A stretch of 64,000 nt of DNA. Source: Corynebacterium sp. CNCTC7651 (lineage in GTDB: Bacteria; Actinomycetota; Actinomycetes; Mycobacteriales; Mycobacteriaceae). Positions 46,665 to 56,055 of this stretch are shown in pieces. The stretch spans positions 620,001 through 684,000 of the forward strand of contig NZ_CP071246.1 of assembly GCF_021496665.1 (NCBI RefSeq), read 5' to 3'. A program made the translations under genes and the position numbers. Within the stretch, counting starts at the first letter, position 1. Every line of letters starts with the position of its first letter. Under the pieces are notes generated by a model. That model worked only from the letters and a program-made list of their open reading frames with translations, ran no database searches and had not been told where the DNA came from.

Positions 46665-46930
46665 TTCGCGGCGGTGGTGGTCTCGCCTGCGGTGGCGGTC
46701 ACCTCCGCGGTGGGGGAGGTCGGCTGCTCCTGATCGCCGCCGCTGCAGGAGCGGAAGCCGAAGAACAGCAGGATCGCGGCGAGCAGCAGGCCAACCCACC
46801 ACAGCCACCTGTTGGAGCCGCCGCCGGCGTTGGTGCTCACGTGCTCTTCAGTGTTCGAGTCGGTGGCGCGGGTCTGTGCAGCGTCGCCGGTGCGCTTCGG
46901 ATCGTTCGGGTTCGGGGTTGCGGTGGACAT
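46661..46930 (-). CDS. small single-pass membrane protein of unknown function
   Basis: 89 residues: a polar, Asn/Thr-rich N-terminus, a single hydrophobic segment WLWWVGLLLAAILLFFGF at about 43-60, then a short Thr-rich tail (TAEVTATAGETTTAAN). ATG 46930 has a GAAAGGAAG site. Stops overlap with the multicopper oxidase. No family recognised. Confidence 0.65.
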   Translation of the reverse strand: MSTATPNPNDPKRTGDAAQTRATDSNTEEHVSTNAGGGSNRWLWWVGLLLAAILLFFGFRSCSGGDQEQPTSPTAEVTATAGETTTAAN

Positions 46931-47017
46931 GGCGCTTCCTTTCCGTGCTTGTTGCGAGATTGGGTACCTCACCTGCCGAAAGTAGCGCGAAATAGGCCGA
47001 AAAGTTGCCCGAAAAAT

Positions 47018-47031
47018 ACCCCCGCGGGGGT
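47018..47031 (-). terminator. probable terminator of the tRNA-Gln gene
   Basis: ACCCCCGCGGGGGT is a perfect 14-bp palindrome. On the minus strand it follows the tRNA by about 15 bases and is followed by ATTTTTC, the layout of a factor-independent terminator. Confidence 0.6.
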
Positions 47032-47045
47032 GAAAGTGTGTTGGC

Positions 47046-47115
47046 TTCCCCACATGGACTCGAACCATGAATGACGGTACCAAAAACCGTAGTGTTGCCA
47101 ATTACACCATGGGGA
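47046..47115 (-). tRNA. tRNA-Gln (anticodon TTG)
   Basis: Read on the minus strand, the acceptor TCCCCAT pairs with GTGGGGA. The anticodon stem ACGGT/ACCGT encloses the loop TTTTGGT with anticodon TTG, and the T-arm has TTCGAGT. CCA is not encoded immediately after the discriminator base. The divergent TetR gene starts 80 bases away. Confidence 0.9.
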
Positions 47116-47195
47116 AAGAACAGTTGGTCAGTGTATCCGATCCTCAGGTGAACCCCAAGCAGCGGTACATGAACTGGGACGTAAGCTTGTGTGTC

Positions 47196-47819
47196 ATGGC
47201 CCGTCAGCGAATGACCGGTGCGCAGCGCCGGGAGCAACTCATCCTTATCGGCCGCGCCACCTTCGCGGAACGCGGGTTCGAAGGCACGACGGTGGAGGAG
47301 ATTGCGGCCCGGGCGGGGGTATCCAAGCCGGTGGTGTACGAGCACTTCGGCGGCAAGGAGGGCCTCTACCGCGCCGTGGTGGAGCGTGAGATGCAGCGCT
47401 TGCACGACGCTATTGTGGACGTGATCCAGGAGGGACGCTGGCGCGAGCGCATTGAGAACGGCGTGCTGGCGCTGCTGACGTTCGTCGAAGAGGAGACGGA
47501 CGGCTTCATCATCCTGGCCCACGGCCAGCTGCCGGGGGAGGAGCGGACGTACTCCACCATCTTGAACATGGTCACCGCGCAGGTGTCCTACCTCCTGGCG
47601 CAGGCCTTCCAGCACCGCGGATTGGATGAGGGCGCGGCCACGCTGTACGGTCAGGCCCTCGTTGGCACCGTGTCCAACACTGCATTGTGGTGGTTGGATG
47701 AGCGTAAGCCGGACAAGTATTCCACGGCCCAGCACATCGCTAACCTGTGCTGGAACGGGCTGCGCGGGCTGGAGGCGCTGCCGCACGTCGCAGATGTTGA
47801 GACCGAGAAGGACGCATGA
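47196..47819 (+). CDS. TetR-family transcriptional regulator
   Basis: 207 residues. The N-terminal helix-turn-helix reads FAERGFEGTTVEEIAARAGVSKPVVYEHFGGKEGLY; the C-terminal ligand domain is unremarkable. ATG 47196 follows TAAGCT by 8 nt. Its stop overlaps the mfd start (ATGA), the same neighbour as the mycobacterial Rv1019-type regulator, so it may influence mfd expression or its own operon. Ligand unknown. Confidence 0.88.
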   Translation: MARQRMTGAQRREQLILIGRATFAERGFEGTTVEEIAARAGVSKPVVYEHFGGKEGLYRAVVEREMQRLHDAIVDVIQEGRWRERIENGVLALLTFVEEETDGFIILAHGQLPGEERTYSTILNMVTAQVSYLLAQAFQHRGLDEGAATLYGQALVGTVSNTALWWLDERKPDKYSTAQHIANLCWNGLRGLEALPHVADVETEKDA

Positions 47820-50800
47820 CCACACGCACACCGCAGGACATCCCGCCGCTTGCCGGGGTACTCACCGCCGCGCTGACGGATCCGAAGCTCAAGGGTGTCC
47901 GCGCCCGTGTTGGGGACGAGGCGCTGCACATCACCGCCATCGATCAGGCACGCGCCTGGGTGGCGGGCGCCATTGCACGCGAGACACCGGTCCTTGTGGT
48001 CACGCCCACCAGCCACGAGGCGGAGGATCTTGCCGGCGAGTTGTGCGCCATCGCTGGCGAGGACAACGTCGGCCACTACCCGGCGATTGAGACCCTGCCG
48101 CACGAGCGCCTTTCCCCGGCCGCGGACGTGGTGGGCCGCCGCGCCAAGGTTGCGTGGGAGATGCCGCGCGTCATCGTCGCGCCGGCCCGCGCCGTGTGCC
48201 AGCCTGCGCTGCCCCCAGTTGAGCCGATCACGGTTGCGTTAGACCAGGAGCAGGACTTCGAGGCGCTGATCCGCCGCATCGAGCGCTTCGCTTACGAGCA
48301 TGTGGACATGGTGGCCAAGCGCGGCGAATTTGCCACCCGCGGCATTATCGACGTCTTTCCCACCACCGCCTCCAACCCGGTGCGCATTGAATTCTGGGGC
48401 GACGAGGTCACCGACATCCGCAGCTTCGCGGTGGCGGACCAGCGCACGATCGAAGAGGTCGGCACCGTCGAGCTCTTCCCCGCGAGGCAATTGCTTATCG
48501 ACGATTCCGTTGCCCGCCGCGCCGACGAACTCGCCCGCCAATTCCCCTCCAACCCCACGCTTGTCAGTCTGCTGACCAGGATCAGCGAATCCACCCATGC
48601 GGACGGCGAAGAGGCCCTGCTTCCTGCGCTGACCAACGAGGCGTGGAGTGTGCTGCCGGAGCTCATGCCGTCCGGGTCCGTGGTGCTGGTGACCGCACCG
48701 GAGAAGGTGCGCGCCCGCATTGAGGACCTGCAGTCCACCGACCGCGAATTCCTCGAGGCCGGTTGGGAGGCTGCGGCAATGGGCGCGGAGGGGCCAGTGG
48801 CAGTGGAGGGCCTCGACGTTTCCGCGTCCTCCTACCGTTCCTACGAGTCCCTGCAGGTCTCCGCCCGCAAGGCCGGCAACGCCTGGTGGACGTACGCGCC
48901 ACCGGGCATGTTCGTGGCGGACGATACGCAGACGCTGCCGTTGGAATTCGAATCCGCGCCCGCACCGAAGGGCGAGCCGAAGGCGATCGAGCAGCTCTAC
49001 GCCACCCTGAAGCTGCACGTGCAGGACAACCACGGCAAGGTCGCCTTCATCGCCCCGGCGAAGGGCACCATTGACCGCACTGCGGAGCGCCTGCGCGAGC
49101 ACGGGATCTCTGCCCGCGTTGCCACCCCGGGCCTTGAGCCCGTGGAGGGCGCAGTCACCCTGTACCAGGCGCTATCCCACAGCGGTGTTGTGTTCGGCGG
49201 CCCGGGCCTGGTGGTGGTGACCGAGACCGATGTCACCGGCAACCGCGTCGGCGACATCGCCGGAGCCAAGCGCCGCGCCCCGCGCCGCCGCAACCGCGTC
49301 GACCCGCTGGCGCTCACGCCGGGGGATTACGTGGTGCATGAAACGCACGGCATCGGCAAGTTTGTGAAGATGGCGGAGCGCACCATCGCAGATTCCCGCC
49401 GCGAATACATTGTGCTGGAGTACCAGCCCGCCAAGCGCGGGCAGCCGGGCGACCAGCTGTGGGTGCCCATGGAGTCGCTGGACCTGCTGTCGAAGTATTC
49501 GGGTGGGGAGCAGCCGTCGTTAAGCAAAATGGGCGGAAGCGACTGGAAGAACACCAAGCGCAAGGCGCGTGCGGCGGTGCGGGAGATCGCCGGCGAGCTC
49601 GTGGAGCTGTACGCGAAGCGCCAAGCGGCGCCGGGGCACGCATTCGCCCCGGATACGCCGTGGCAGCACGAGATGGAGGATGCGTTCCCGTTTGTGGAGA
49701 CGGAGGACCAGCTCGCCGCCATCGAGGCCGTGAAGGAAGACATGGAGAAGCCGGTGCCGATGGACCGGGTGATCGTGGGCGACGTCGGCTTCGGCAAGAC
49801 CGAGGTGGCGGTGCGCGCCGCGTTCAAGGCGGTGCAGGACGGCATGCAAGTCGCGGTGCTCGTACCGACGACGCTCTTGGCCCAGCAGCACTACGCCACA
49901 TTCTCCGAGCGCATGGACGGTTTCGGCGTCACGGTGCGCGAACTGTCCCGTTTTACTTCTGCGACGGAGTCGAAGGAGATCATCAAGGGGCTGGCGGACG
50001 GCTCCGTCGACGTGGTGATTGGCACCCACCGCCTCTTGGCAACTGGCGTGCAGTGGAAGAACCTCGGCCTGATTGTGGTGGATGAGGAGCAGCGCTTCGG
50101 CGTGGAGCACAAGGAGCACATCAAGGCGCTGAAGAGCCACGTGGACGTGCTGACCATGACCGCGACGCCGATCCCGCGCACCCTCGAGATGAGCTTGACG
50201 GGCATCCGCGAGATGACCTCCATCACCACCCCACCGGAGGACCGCCACCCCGTGCTCACCTACGTGGGCCCCCTACGAGGACAAGCAGGTGGCTGCCGCG
50301 ATCCGCCGCGAGCTGTTGCGCGACGGCCAGGTCTTCTACATCCACAACAAGGTCTCCGACATTGAAAAAACCGCGCGTCAGCTGCGAGAATTGGTGCCGG
50401 AGGCGCGCGTGGTGGTGGCGCACGGCCAGATGAGCGAGCAGCTGCTGGAGCAGACGGTGCAGGGTTTCTGGGACCGCGAGTACGACGTGCTGGTGTGCAC
50501 CACCATCGTGGAAACCGGCCTGGATATCGCTAACGCGAACACCTTAATCGTGGAAAACGCGCAGAACATGGGCCTGAGCCAGCTGCACCAGCTGCGCGGC
50601 CGTGTGGGCCGCTCCCGCGAGCGCGCATACGCCTACTTCTTGTACCCGAAGGACAAGACGCTCACGGAGACGAGCTATGACCGCCTAGCCACCATCGCCC
50701 AGAACAACGACCTCGGCGCCGGTATTGCCGTTGCGCAGAAGGATCTTGAGATGCGCGGCGCCGGCAACGTGCTGGGCGCGGAGCAGTCCGGCCACATCGC

Positions 50801-51431
50801 CGGTGTCGGTTTCGACATGTACGTGCGCCTTGTCGGCGAGGCGGTGGAGGCCTACAAGGCTTTGATGCAGGGCACGCTTGTCGACGCTACCGATCAAGCC
50901 CCCAAGGAAATCCGCATCGACCTGCCCGTTGACGCGCACATTCCGGAGGGCTTCATCAGCGCGGAGCGGCTGCGCCTCGAGGTGTACCGCAAGCTTGCGG
51001 AGGCCCGCAGCGAAGATGACCTGCAGAAGGTGGCCGACGAGATGGTGGACCGCTTCGGCCCCTTGCCGACGGAGGTGGAGCACCTCATGGCTGTGGCGCG
51101 CCTGCGCCACCAGGCACGTGCGGTGGGGGTTGCGGATATTCTGAGCCAGGGCACGCGCATTAAGTTCCACCCGGTGGAGCTGCCGGACTCCAAGCAGGTG
51201 CGTTTGAAGCGCCTGTACCCGGGCGCGAACTTCCGTGCCGCGGCGAAGACGCTGCAGGTCCCGATGCCGCGCGAGTCCAAAGCCATCAACAGCCCGAACC
51301 TGCGCGATACGGAGTTGGTGCAGTGGGTGGCCGATTTCCTCACCGACATGTTCGACGCCCCCGCCGTGGCCGTCGGTGGTTCGACGGCCGTCGGCGAGGG
51401 CGGCGGGAAGGTGTTCAGCTTCAGTGAGTAG
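47816..51431 (+). pseudogene. mfd: transcription-repair coupling factor, frameshifted
   Basis: Mfd displaces stalled RNA polymerase and recruits UvrA. All domains can be read: the UvrB-homology module, the CarD-like RNA-polymerase-interaction domain (TPGDYVVHETHGIGKF), helicase Walker A GDVGFGKTEV, the VVDEEQRFG box, and the TRG/C-terminal part. The frame breaks at a run of five C at 50269-50273. With four C the text reads [20 protein letters not shown] and the product would be about 1204 residues, the normal length. So either a one-base insertion inactivates the gene or the run is a sequencing error. Confidence 0.9.
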
Positions 51432-51881
51432 TTACTCCTGGTGGCTGCCCATGTTCAGCACCGCGTTCTGCCAGAGCTGGAACTCCTCCGGGTTGTCCTC
51501 GCGGTAATTGCGCACCGCGCGGATGGCCTGCTTAATCTGCTCTACGATGTCGTCGTCGATGCTCTTGCCGCCGCGGCCCAGGAAGATCACCGGGCCGGAG
51601 ATGGCATTCGTCGGGTCGGTGAGGAAGTCCGGGTTATCGGTGGTCGCGGTGTTCAGTGCCATGGAGGCGAGCGGGTTCGGCAGCGCGCAGTTTTCGCGCG
51701 CTTCCGGAGAGAAGACGGCATCGAACTGGTTGTCCTGCTGGACGAAAGCGACGCGGACCGTCTCGTGGACCACCGGTCCGAGGAACTGGTTCGCAGCATC
51801 GGTGTTGAAGATGATTCGGCGGTAGGTCAAATCCGGGTTGACCATGAAGCCGAAGCGTTCGCGATCATTGCGAGCATTCAT
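51432..51881 (-). CDS. conserved-looking soluble protein of unknown function
   Basis: 149 residues from ATG 51881, with AAGGAG 8 nt upstream; an in-frame GTG three codons earlier is less likely. It contains NPDLTYRRIIFNTD, a Pro/Asn-rich middle and a helical C-terminus; no motif recognised. It lies between the second DUF222-HNH gene (45 bases upstream, same strand) and the mfd stop. Confidence 0.7.
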   Translation of the reverse strand: MNARNDRERFGFMVNPDLTYRRIIFNTDAANQFLGPVVHETVRVAFVQQDNQFDAVFSPEARENCALPNPLASMALNTATTDNPDFLTDPTNAISGPVIFLGRGGKSIDDDIVEQIKQAIRAVRNYREDNPEEFQLWQNAVLNMGSHQE

Positions 51882-51926
51882 ATTGCGCACTCCTTAAGTG
51901 GGTTGAAGCCACCCCCACCGTAGTAC

Positions 51927-53342
51927 TTAAAACGGGACTGCGCCCTCGGGGTTCTCTGCGTCTTCTGCAGCTTCCAGGGTGTCCCAGTACGGGTCGTCCT
52001 CGTCGGGGCCGAGTGGCCAGTAGTCGAAGCGCTTGCCAAACTGCTTCTCCAGCGCGTCGAGCTCCGTGTAGCACTCCCAGAGGTCCCGGGAGTGCTCGTA
52101 CTTTTCGACGGCAGCATGGCAACGCGCATCGAACTCTGCAGCGTCCGCGAGTCTCTGCTGCTTTTGGGCAAGGGTGGTGGCCCATCGTGGTGACGTGGGG
52201 GCGGTGAATCTGGTGAGAATGCCTTCGGGTTGTGTGGTGGCGTAGGTGCCGTCCGCGAAGAGCCACACGATGTCTCCGGTGGCGGGATCGGGCAGGTAGA
52301 ACGCCTTTTTATCGGTTTTCCTGTTGTGATGTGTTGCACAGAGGCAGAAGAGGTTTGATGCGGTGGTGGGGCCGCCAGCCCCGAAGGGGATCCTGTGGTC
52401 CAGTTGGCACTTCGTTGCCGGTTTATCGCAGTTTGGATAGATGCAGTGGCCGTCACGGGCCTGAACGAAGGCTTTCATCGCCGCCGTGGGCGTGTAGGAC
52501 TCCGTGGTGGCTTCGGCTGCGACGTCTAAGTCAACGATCTTTGGCGGGCGCTCCTCCATGAGGGCATCCAGCTCCGCCGTGCCGCTGCTATCGGTCCACC
52601 CGAAGTTGGGGAGGTAGTAGGAGGAGCGGTCGTCCTTCGGCGCGAAGACGTGGAGAACCACCTTGGGGGCGGTACCGCCCCGGCCGGTGAACACGGTCTT
52701 GGCGGCCTCGGCGAGAGGCAAGTTGAGGGCTCTGGCGACATCGTTGATGTAGGTGTGGACCTGTTCGAGGGTGCCTGCATCGCTGGTGAACGTCATGGAA
52801 GATTCGAGCTCGTTGAAACCGAAGAAGTCGATCGAACTGGTGGGGAACTCGCGTTCCTGAGCTTCCTTGCGTTCCTTCTTCTTCCTGGGGTTTGGGGCGA
52901 GTGCGGCATCAATGCGGCGCAACCGCATGTTGAGGCGACGGCGGATGGCGGCAGGGGAAGGCATTGCTTGTGCCACTTTGGTGGGGGTGAACATGTCCAC
53001 CAGCACCTGGTCGAACTCCTGCCAAATCTCTGCCTCGTTCAGGTTGAACAGGATAAGTGCAGTTTCTGCAATGGCTTCAACGCGGGAGATGTCAAGGCGG
53101 CGGGTGTCGCGCTGCAACGCAACTAGGCGGGGAAAGATCTGCAGGGCGTGGTACGCCATGATGCAGCCTTCCGCCCAGCGTGTGCTGCGTCCTAAGGAAG
53201 TGGCAATGAGCAGCGCTTCCTGCTCAAGGTCTGCGAGCTCCCACCCGGGTTCCGCGAAGCGGCCAAAAACGGCAAACTCGGCATCGCGCATCGCCTGGCC
53301 GACCTTGCAAAGGTCATTGTTCATCTCTGTGGTGAAGTGCAC
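51927..53342 (-). CDS. DUF222 / HNH endonuclease domain protein, paralogue 2
   Basis: 471 residues from GTG 53342 after a strong GGAGGTGG site. The DUF222 region is followed by the HNH motif CIYPNCDKPATKCQLDHRIPF and NLFCLCATHHNRKTDKKAFY, then WLFADGTYATTQPEGIL. It shares the whole layout with the gene at 32736-34247 but is diverged along its length, so the two are old paralogues rather than a recent copy. They also share an upstream element. Confidence 0.9.
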   Translation of the reverse strand: MHFTTEMNNDLCKVGQAMRDAEFAVFGRFAEPGWELADLEQEALLIATSLGRSTRWAEGCIMAYHALQIFPRLVALQRDTRRLDISRVEAIAETALILFNLNEAEIWQEFDQVLVDMFTPTKVAQAMPSPAAIRRRLNMRLRRIDAALAPNPRKKKERKEAQEREFPTSSIDFFGFNELESSMTFTSDAGTLEQVHTYINDVARALNLPLAEAAKTVFTGRGGTAPKVVLHVFAPKDDRSSYYLPNFGWTDSSGTAELDALMEERPPKIVDLDVAAEATTESYTPTAAMKAFVQARDGHCIYPNCDKPATKCQLDHRIPFGAGGPTTASNLFCLCATHHNRKTDKKAFYLPDPATGDIVWLFADGTYATTQPEGILTRFTAPTSPRWATTLAQKQQRLADAAEFDARCHAAVEKYEHSRDLWECYTELDALEKQFGKRFDYWPLGPDEDDPYWDTLEAAEDAENPEGAVPF

Positions 53343-53376
53343 GATCCACCTCCGTTTCGTCCAGCACGTTTAACGT

Positions 53377-53397
53377 TACTAGATAATGTATTCGACA
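53377..53397 (-). promoter_or_regulatory. upstream element shared by both DUF222-HNH genes, copy 2
   Basis: Read on the minus strand, TGTCGAATACATTATCTA lies 55 bases before GTG 53342. It differs from the copy at 32686 by three bases in 18, although the two genes' other flanking DNA is unrelated. Confidence 0.5.
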
Positions 53398-53593
53398 TCA
53401 GAGTTGTTAGCAAGGTAAGTAGGGTAATAATTGGCTAAGAATTTCGATCACGGAAAGTGGAAGATTCGGATATGTCAAAGTTGGAGCCACTCTACGTGAT
53501 CTAACCGATTCGCCTGGCGGGCCTTTCGGTGGCATATTGCAGGGCGCGGGGTGGGGTGCCGTATGCTGCATGGAGTTTCGTCGATAAGCAAAG

Positions 53594-53667
53594 GCCCCTA
53601 TAGCCCAATTGGCAGAGGCAGCGGACTTAAAATCCGCCAAGTGTCGGTTCGAGTCCGACTGGGGGCA
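53594..53667 (+). tRNA. tRNA with anticodon TAA (Leu UUA codon) and a short variable arm
   Basis: A clean cloverleaf. Acceptor GCCCCTA pairs with TGGGGGC, anticodon stem GCGGA/TCCGC carries the loop CTTAAAA, and T-stem GTCGG/CCGAC has the loop TTCGAGT. The variable region is only CAAGT, five bases, so this is a class I tRNA. Standard bacterial tRNA-Leu is class II with a long variable arm. Its body resembles tRNA-Lys more than tRNA-Leu. Decoding identity is therefore uncertain. The 3' end is overlapped on the other strand by the crtI reading frame. Confidence 0.9.
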
Positions 53668-55216
53668 CCGATTCCAGCGGCCCGTGAGAGCGGTCGCCGC
53701 GCAAGCGCTTGAGCACGTTCTCGGCGGAGATGAGGCACATGGGAACGCCGACACCCGGCGCCGTCGTTGCGCCGGCGTAGTACAGGTTCTTCAACTTCTT
53801 TGAGCGGTTCGAGCCGCGTAGGAATGCGGATTGGCGCAGGGTGTGGGCGGGACCGATCGAGCCACCGGACCAGGCGTGATAGCGTTCGGCGAAGTCGGCG
53901 GGGCCGAGGGTGCGTCGCACCACCACTCGCTCAGCCAGGTCCTCGATGCCGCACCACTGGCCGATCTGCGCCACCGCCGCGTCCGCAATGCGCTCGACGG
54001 CTTCGGAACCGTCGCCGCGATACATGGTGCCGTGCCCGAGTGATTCGGCGGCTGCGACCGGGACCAGCACGAACAGGTTCTCGCAGCCGTCCGGGGCGGT
54101 CGACGGGTCGGTCGCGGAGGGCTTAGACACGTAGATGGAGCGCGAGGAGCCGAGCGGACGGGCGGCTGCCGGCGCGTTGAACACGGCGTCGAAATCGTCC
54201 TCCCAGTCCTCACTGAACAGCAGATTGTGGTGCTCGAGCTGCGGCAGCTCGCCGCGCACGCCGAGCATCACCAACACCGTGCCCAGGCCGGGATCGCGGG
54301 GGGCGAAGTAGGCCTCATCGTAGGTGCGCTTCGATTTCGGCAGCAGGCGCGTCTCGGTGAAGGGGAGGTCGGCGCAGGAGACGACGATGTCGGCCGCGAG
54401 TTCCTCGCCGTTGGTCAGGCGCACGCCGGTTGCGCGCGGGCCGGCGTAGGTGATCGCGGCAACGTCGGCGCCGCAGCGGATCTGCGCGCCGTTCGCCACC
54501 GCGAGCCGGTAGAGCGCATCCGTCACAGCGGCGAACCCGCCCTGCGGATACTGCACGCCCTGGGTGAGGTCCGTGTGGCTCATCAGGTGGTACAGCGATG
54601 GCGTGCGCGACGGCCGCGACGACAGGAACACCGCAGGATACGTCAGCATCTGCCGCAGCCGCGTATCCGCGAACCGCGCCTCCACGAAGCGATCCAAGGG
54701 CACCGCGAGGAACTTCGCCAGCTCACGGTATCGGGGGAGCATCCGCTTATCGACGAAAGATTTCACGCTGTCAAAGTTCGTATACAAGAACCGGTCGACG
54801 GCGATGTCGTAGGTCTGTGCGGCTGAATCGAGGTAGTCGGCCAATGCTGCTCCGGCGCCCGGCTCGATCGATTCGAACAGTGCCTGGGCTTCTGCGCGGC
54901 CGGAGGGAACGTCGATAGGCGCCCGGTGCTCCGGGAAGAGCCGGTATGCGGGGAAGAGGTCGACGAGGTCCAGCTCCGCCGCGGTGGACGTGCCCATGAG
55001 CTCGAAGAAGTGGTCGAACGCGTCTGGCATGAGGTACCAGGACGGGCCGGTGTCGAAGCGGAAGCCCTCGATGGTTTCTTCCCCGGCGCGGCCCCCGATG
55101 GTGTCTAGGCGCTCGAGCACCGTGACCCGGTAGCCCTCGCGGCTTAACAGTCCCGCGGTGGCAAGGCCCGCAACACCGGCGCCGATGATGATGGCGTGCT
55201 GTGTCTGCTGTGTCAT
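53627..55216 (-). CDS. crtI: phytoene desaturase
   Basis: 529 residues as read. FAD-binding IIIGAGVAGLATAGLLSREGYRVTVLER starts the protein, then GGRAG and FDTGPSWYLMPDAFDHFF, ending with the C-terminal dinucleotide motif GATTAPGVGVPMCLISAENVLKRL. It introduces double bonds into phytoene. ATG 55216 overlaps the crtB stop (ATGA). The last about 14 residues (ending PPVGLEPTLGGF) are translated from the antisense strand of the tRNA gene, so the true protein has an accidental tail. Confidence 0.92.
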   Translation of the reverse strand: MTQQTQHAIIIGAGVAGLATAGLLSREGYRVTVLERLDTIGGRAGEETIEGFRFDTGPSWYLMPDAFDHFFELMGTSTAAELDLVDLFPAYRLFPEHRAPIDVPSGRAEAQALFESIEPGAGAALADYLDSAAQTYDIAVDRFLYTNFDSVKSFVDKRMLPRYRELAKFLAVPLDRFVEARFADTRLRQMLTYPAVFLSSRPSRTPSLYHLMSHTDLTQGVQYPQGGFAAVTDALYRLAVANGAQIRCGADVAAITYAGPRATGVRLTNGEELAADIVVSCADLPFTETRLLPKSKRTYDEAYFAPRDPGLGTVLVMLGVRGELPQLEHHNLLFSEDWEDDFDAVFNAPAAARPLGSSRSIYVSKPSATDPSTAPDGCENLFVLVPVAAAESLGHGTMYRGDGSEAVERIADAAVAQIGQWCGIEDLAERVVVRRTLGPADFAERYHAWSGGSIGPAHTLRQSAFLRGSNRSKKLKNLYYAGATTAPGVGVPMCLISAENVLKRLRGDRSHGPLESVPPVGLEPTLGGF

Positions 55217-56049
55217 GGCCGCCCCGTTACCGCCCGGGCAGTGAGCACGAGCTTGCGGTGGGTGGGGACGCTGATGCGGGTGGTGGCCAGCACGGCGGCG
55301 GGGGTGCGGTCGGCGATATCGGTCAGCTCAGTGAACAGGGCAGCAGCCGCGGCGACGCCAGCGCGTGCAGAACGAGGCAGCAAGGGAATAGCTTCGTTCG
55401 CCTGGGCGAGTTCGGCGCGGATTTCGTCGATGACCGCGGCTTTCGTCGCGTCGTCGAGATCGTAGTAGCGGCGGCCCAGGGTGTCTCGGTCCTCGCCGTA
55501 GTCGCGCAGGAAGTTGATTTTCTGGAACGCTGACCCGAGGGCGCGGGCCCCGGCCTCCATCTCGGCGCGGGCGGCGGGGTCGGTGTCGCGGCCGGCCAGG
55601 AAAACGCCCAAGCACAGCAGGCCGATGACTTCCGCGGAGCCGTAGACGTATGTCTCCAGATCGCCATCGGCGTAGTCGGTTTGGGTGAGGTCGCTGCGCA
55701 TCGTCGCAAAGAATGCCCCCACGTGTTCCGGATCGAATCCGCAGCGCCGCGCGGTGGCCGCGTAGGCGTGGAGCACCGGATCGGTGTGGAAGCGCGTGCT
55801 CGGCGCGGCGAGCACCTGCGCCTCGTACGCGCTGAGTGCATCGGCTGGATCGACACCTGCAGCGGATGCTGTCCCATCTACGATTTCGTCCGCGATGCGC
55901 ACCATTGCGTACAGGTTGGCAATGTCGCGGCGTACCGGCGGCGCCAGGAACTTCGATGCCAGCGAGAAACTCGTGGAGTACCCTTCGATCACCTGGGCGG
56001 CCGCATGGTCGCACATGCGGTCGTAGCGCTTTAGGAAAGTGTCGGTCAC
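55213..56049 (-). CDS. crtB: phytoene synthase
   Basis: 278 residues. Condenses two geranylgeranyl diphosphates. The sequence shows YSTSFSLASKFLAPPVRRDIANLYAMVRIADEIVDG, with the first Asp-rich motif DEIVD in position, and FQKINFLRDYGEDRDTLGRRYY for the second (DYGED). GTG 56049 begins 6 bases after the GDSL gene stop, so GDSL, crtB and crtI likely form one operon. Genes for earlier prenyl chain synthesis (crtE) and later modification are not in the window. Confidence 0.92.
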   Translation of the reverse strand: MTDTFLKRYDRMCDHAAAQVIEGYSTSFSLASKFLAPPVRRDIANLYAMVRIADEIVDGTASAAGVDPADALSAYEAQVLAAPSTRFHTDPVLHAYAATARRCGFDPEHVGAFFATMRSDLTQTDYADGDLETYVYGSAEVIGLLCLGVFLAGRDTDPAARAEMEAGARALGSAFQKINFLRDYGEDRDTLGRRYYDLDDATKAAVIDEIRAELAQANEAIPLLPRSARAGVAAAAALFTELTDIADRTPAAVLATTRISVPTHRKLVLTARAVTGRP

Positions 56050-56055
56050 GGGGAA

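Noticed and set aside
47018..47031. GC palindrome ACCCCCGCGGGGGT as a transcription-factor operator
   Set aside because: Its place just after tRNA-Gln on that strand with a T-run following fits a terminator better.
50266..50276. Programmed ribosomal frameshifting in mfd
   Set aside because: No slippery heptamer with downstream structure is apparent, and Mfd is not known to be made this way.
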